A stretch of DNA of 64,000 nucleotides. Source: Chamaecrista fasciculata. Its lineage: Eukaryota; Streptophyta; Magnoliopsida; Fabales; Fabaceae. The DNA lies in the NCBI GenBank assembly GCA_003254925.1, contig QANZ01047661.1, positions 136,777-200,776 on the forward strand, written 5' to 3'. Below, piece after piece: positions 59,936-64,000 of this stretch (the stretch's first letter is position 1; every line of letters begins with the position of its first letter). The position numbers were made by a program, and so were the translations under genes. A model generated the notes under the pieces. The model did not search any database and was not told the DNA's origin. It saw only the letters and a program-made list of their open reading frames with translations.

Positions 59936-60782
59936 CACCCGGCAAATTCAGAAAATATATAAAGTTGGTCTTGAAAGATATACAAGGTAATTCAATTTCT
60001 GAAAGTCTAATTTACACTTTTTAATCTTTGAATGTTATGAAACGAATACACTTTAGTAATGTCAACTCTATAAGTTAGTCTTTATAAAATAGGTTTAAGG
60101 GACTAAATTGTATTACTTACACTCTTTGAATGATTAAAGCGTGTAAACTAGACTTTTAGAGATTGAATTGTCGAGTTGTATGCTTACTAATTCTTCATTC
60201 ATTCTTGAAGATGTATATGGCTACCAACACATGCTCAAATTGTACTTTGAAAGGTACTTATTATATCATTGGAGGTCTTAACTTCAGTACATATTAAGCA
60301 TTATTTAAAAACTCTTTCCATTTTCAGACATGCATAACTTTTTTGTGCATGTATGTACACAATTAGTCCTTGAAACTCTCATGTACAATCTCTTTCTTGT
60401 TATTGAAGAAACGTTTGTGAAAAATGTGAAATGTGATGAGAAAATGAATATTATTGATTTTTGAGATTGATACAAAAGGTCCTTTATATAATAGGACTGA
60501 TACACGAGCTGAAATAGAAAATTACACAACTAATAACTGTCATAACTAACAGTTAAACCGTGCCAAGTCTAACACTATATTCTACAGCGTTGAATCATCC
60601 GGGTATGTCAAGCAAGGAAAATCAATTAGTGATTCACTTTTTCCCATCTTATCATACATAAAGTCCTAATGGGATAAAATCATAAAGGAGCAAACAAGTT
60701 ATTTGCGGCAGAAGCTGTTTTTAGATACTTAGAGTTATGCTTACAAACCAAGACTTAAGCTTGCATGATCCATATTACAAAA
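59936..60782. other. Convergent spacer between PPD2 and SAG101
   Basis: A ~200-bp imperfect palindrome lies near 59990-60180 (AGTCTAATTTACACTT against GTGTAAACTAGACTTT). A possible old LTR scrap (GATTGATACAAAAGGTCC, ~60465) is present. No coding frame. Confidence 0.45.
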
Positions 60783-62705
60783 CTAAGGGACTACACCTCC
60801 ATCAAGTACACGTGTAAACTGAGGAGGAAAGCTTTGCACCTTTGCTTTCAGTTCTCTGAGTTCTCTTAACTCCTCTACACATACACTGTAACTTGAGTTC
60901 TTAGCCAGAACATCCTTTGACACCTCCCTATTTTCAATGAGTTCCACTGCATACTTTTCAAACTTGTCAATGTTATCCCACAAATAAGCCAGCTTGCTCA
61001 TGTCACTCTCACTTCTAACACTATCCAACCAGTCCCTTGCTTCTTCCACTCTTGCCCAGAAGCATGAATCTTGTGTCAAACTCGCAAACTGGCTCCTCTC
61101 ATGATTTTCTTTTGCATTATTCGCCTTTCCGTCCTTCCACCAACGATCGAAAATCTCATATCTCCTCTCTCTACCATGCACTATGTAATGTCCCCTGGTC
61201 CTGTGCATCCCTTTCCTGTAGTATTCAGCAATATCTAATGGCTCAACTAGGAGTTTATAGAACTGTGAAGCATTGACCCATTTTTCTCGCCTCTCAAAAT
61301 CATGAGGTAACTGATTACTTTCCAGCATATCAATTACATTATTCCAGAATCTTGCTAGTTTGAGACGGTTCAAGTTGACTCTCATGCCTGGTCTTGAAGA
61401 GCCTCGCCTCTTGAAGGAGTCATAGTACCCCATTTGATCATCTGCTTCATCACACTGTGCTTTGTACCATTCTATCTGGGCTCTGTAAGGTACGACCTTA
61501 GATAAGGTAACTGCAAGGCTAGCAGCATTCAGAGTTGGTGTAAGTCCCATTCTCCTTGCCATCTTTAGGCATTCCTTGGCAGGTATGGCAGCTGATTCCT
61601 GTTAATTACATCCAGATTAATTATTTTGTTAGGAAAAATTCACCTTATGTGGGCAATGGGAAAAGAGATTGGCATTTTAATGTTTGATCTAAGGGAGGAA
61701 AAAATGGAAAACGTCTCATGTGATGGCTCAATCTCTAAAAATATAATATACACACTTTAATATTTGAAAATTGTAGAGGTAATACAGTTTAATTAGTCTC
61801 TTAAGCCTATTTTATAATGACTAACTATGTTTATTCAAAGCATAATGGGTGCAGGTGTTTAAAAAAGAAAAGGTTTTAACACATGAGGTTTTGAGTAAAG
61901 AATCTGATAGAGGACAATTAAGAAACTTAAGTTCATCCTCTTAAGATAGTTCAGTCACCTGGCTAGCTATCCCTAAGGACTTCAAGGCCAATTCAAGCCC
62001 AGCTTCATAACTTGAGTCAGGAATATTCTCCTGCACGCAGTTTTTCTTCAGGACTTGTAGGGACAGATTACACACGTAATCTCCATACTTTAGATGATCC
62101 TCAATACTACAAGCTGGAGAACTCGTTATAAACATCAAATGCATCATCTGTATAACTGTTGTTGCACTATCCACACACACTGCTCCTTCTTCTGAAACAA
62201 AGAAGTAGCTACCAAATGGGTGAAACAGAGTTTGCAGTTCAGAGTCAGACCTTTCTTCTCCATCATCTCTTGTAGTTGCTGCTGCGCCCAAGTAAGCCAT
62301 CACAAAGGCAAACAATTCAGCCTTATCTTGCTCAGAGATTTGAAACGCAAGCTTCCCAAATTCTGGACGAGTCATGGATAAATGCCAAAACTGAAGTAGG
62401 AAATTCAAGTGAGAAGACAGAGGTGGTAGTAATACAGGAGCAAACAGTAGCCTTGGCATAATGTCATTCTTTGAGACTACGTGACAGAAGTTGCCTCCCC
62501 ATCTTTCTTTGAGAATGGCTTGGGAGAAAGACTTGTTTCCCAGTAATGGGGAACCAAAAGTGATGCATAAAACTGATATATCAGAAGAGATGGATCGCAG
62601 GTAAGACAGGAACCAAAGAGTACATAGAGAAGCAATAGGTCCTCCTAGGGAGTGGCCAGTGATGACAATTGACTTTGCGTCGCTAGTTTCCATTATTGCA
62701 AACAT
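60783..62705 (-). CDS. SAG101: SAG101-like EDS1-family immune regulator, 5'-incomplete
   Basis: SAG101 forms a heterodimer with EDS1 that relays TIR-type NLR signalling to helper NLRs in the nucleus. Two exons are visible: 61959-62705 (249 codons, opening phase 0 at MFAIMETSDAKSIVITGHSL) and 60783-61598 (272 codons with stop). The lipase-like domain retains the GHSLGG nucleophile elbow, ITFGSPLLGNKSFSQ and CHVVSKNDIMPRL. The C-terminal EP domain has YRAQIEWYKAQCDEADDQMG, YYDSFKRRGSSRPGMRVNLN, ARFWNNVIDMLE, KWVNASQFYKLLVEPLDIAE and GHYIVHGRERRYEIFDRWWK. EP-domain wording fits SAG101 better than EDS1 or PAD4. The first exon must lie upstream, in 62706-63776 or in the N gap; I did not find it in the readable part. 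Confidence 0.9.
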
Positions 62706-63776
62706 CTGAATTTGCATGGTAACAGTTCAATAGTTAGTAATTGTCTAACTGAGGGGTAAGATTAGAGATAAAATAGAATATACATATAATTTGATCTTGA
62801 AAATTATACAAATTATAGTAATGATACAGTTTAATCTTTTAAACTTATTTTATAAAGACTAATATGTAAGGACAAATGAATTAAAATATATTAATTTCAT
62901 GATGTTTATTTAAAGATTCAATAATATAAATTAAATTTCTAAATATTAAATTATTAATTCATATATTTTTTTAAGATTAATTTATATGCTTACGATAAAC
63001 AATAACGCTATACATGAAAAGGTTTTTTAAAAAAGTTATAATATTAATTATTAATATTGAAATAGTTTTTTTATACATTAAGGTAAAAATATTATTTTTA
63101 TCTTCAAATTTTACATCACCTTTCAATTTTGTCTCTAATATCTTTTTGTTGTTAATTTCATTCTCAATATTTTATACTTTTATTAATTTTATCATTTTCT
63201 CTTACTTTAATCAAATATTAACGATAAATTTTATGTTATTGACAGCATGTAATGTAAAATTTATAAAAAAAAATCTTAAATCTTAACCCACATAAAAAAT
63301 ACAATAAAGTTTGTTATTAATTTATTAAAAAAATAATCAAAGAATAAAATCAGACTAAAATATAAAATATTAAAAATACAAATTAATATAAAATTTGAAG
63401 AAACAAAGGGTGTGTTTCGATTAGAAGTAGGTAATGAAATGATGATTTTATGTAATGAAATGGTAATGAGAAAATTATGTAATGAAAATGGTGTTTGGAT
63501 TAGTTTGAGATGTAATGAAAAAAGTAGGATGTGAAATTATGAAAAAGGGTATGTAATGATTGTGGTTGGTTGAAATAAATATATGGGTTTTTTTAAATTG
63601 TATAGGAGTAGAATTGATAATTGATAATGGAAATAGATAGAAATAAAAAAAATAATATTTTGACTTTTTGGTTGTGGTGGTTATGAAATGAAATGGTAAT
63701 GAAATTGTCTCGAAATTTGTGCTAGATGTGAATATTTGTAATGAAGGTTGGAGTAGTATTATGTAATGAAATGAAA
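62706..63776. other. AT-rich region 5' of visible SAG101 exons
   Basis: This is an intron or upstream sequence. 63410-63776 is a GTAATGAAATG-type repetitive tract opening GGGTGTGTTTCGATTAG, the look of a common plant MITE or MULE terminus cut by the gap. No coding sequence was identified. Confidence 0.45.
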
Positions 63777-64000
63777 NNNNNNNNNNNNNNNNNNNNNNNN
63801 NNNNNNNNNNNNNNNNNNNNNNNNNNNNNNNNNNNNNNNNNNNNNNNNNNNNNNNNNNNNNNNNNNNNNNNNNNNNNNNNNNNNNNNNNNNNNNNNNNNN
63901 NNNNNNNNNNNNNNNNNNNNNNNNNNNNNNNNNNNNNNNNNNNNNNNNNNNNNNNNNNNNNNNNNNNNNNNNNNNNNNNNNNNNNNNNNNNNNNNNNNNN
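63777..64000. other. Terminal assembly gap
   Basis: N runs to the end of the window. Confidence 1.

Noticed and set aside
60783..62705. EDS1 or PAD4 as alternative identity
   Set aside because: EP-domain wording such as WYKAQCDEADDQMGYYDSF and the VEPLDIAEYYR block fit SAG101 better; phylogeny would settle it.
1..64000. tRNA, rRNA or snoRNA genes
   Set aside because: I looked for clover-leaf landmarks such as GTTCGA boxes in context and found none convincing; a covariance-model scan was not possible.

Overview
The window is eudicot nuclear DNA. The genes are intron-rich with GT-AG junctions, the intergenic DNA is AT-rich, and plant transposons are dense (MULE-type fold-back elements with 9-bp target duplications, hAT relatives, L1-type LINEs, copia fragments, a solo LTR). 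SAG101, an RLCK-VI-type kinase and a PsbP-domain plastid protein are plant-specific. I cannot name the species. N runs at 35329-35355 and 63777-64000, plus a poly-T tract ending in N at 30764-30843, mark a draft assembly.

Layout: 392-5191 (-) is the 5' half of DNA polymerase delta catalytic subunit (POLD1), running off the left edge. 5.5-11.7 kb is repeats: a LINE 3' end, a four-unit tandem array carrying an old MULE-like insertion in every unit, fold-back elements and a hAT MITE. 11739-12299 (-) is a GATA-finger factor. 12.7-15.0 kb holds two long-TIR MULEs. 15.4-19.4 kb holds a duplicated promoter block split by a dead LINE, ending at a small two-TM protein gene (19456-19827, +). 21130-27420 (-) is a 10-exon UspA-domain plus protein kinase gene with a hAT relative and a solo LTR in its 2.5-kb intron 3. 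28.4-34.3 kb holds a Pack-MULE with a BTB/POZ gene fragment, a broken duplicate of part of the next gene, and a chimeric copia insertion. 34406-47135 (-) is a complete 24-exon TOP3A. 49944-53185 (+) is farnesylcysteine lyase. 53984-56435 (-) is a VPS20/CHMP6 gene with a disrupted exon 3. 57789-59935 (+) is a PsbP-domain protein. 60783-62705 (-) is the 3' part of SAG101, whose first exon lies in or beyond the terminal gap.

POLD1, the UspA-kinase, TOP3A, farnesylcysteine lyase and VPS20 appear here in the order I remember for Arabidopsis At5g63960-At5g63880, so the gene skeleton looks like an old syntenic block. POLD1 and TOP3A both act in DNA replication or repair, and both have E2F-like sites just upstream of the start. 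The other genes are not obviously linked in function. Most of the novelty is in transposon and duplication structure. Exon models were built by hand from splice sites and family homology. The spliced lengths of TOP3A (929 codons), the kinase (689), farnesylcysteine lyase (496) and the visible part of POLD1 (500) each close exactly in frame.
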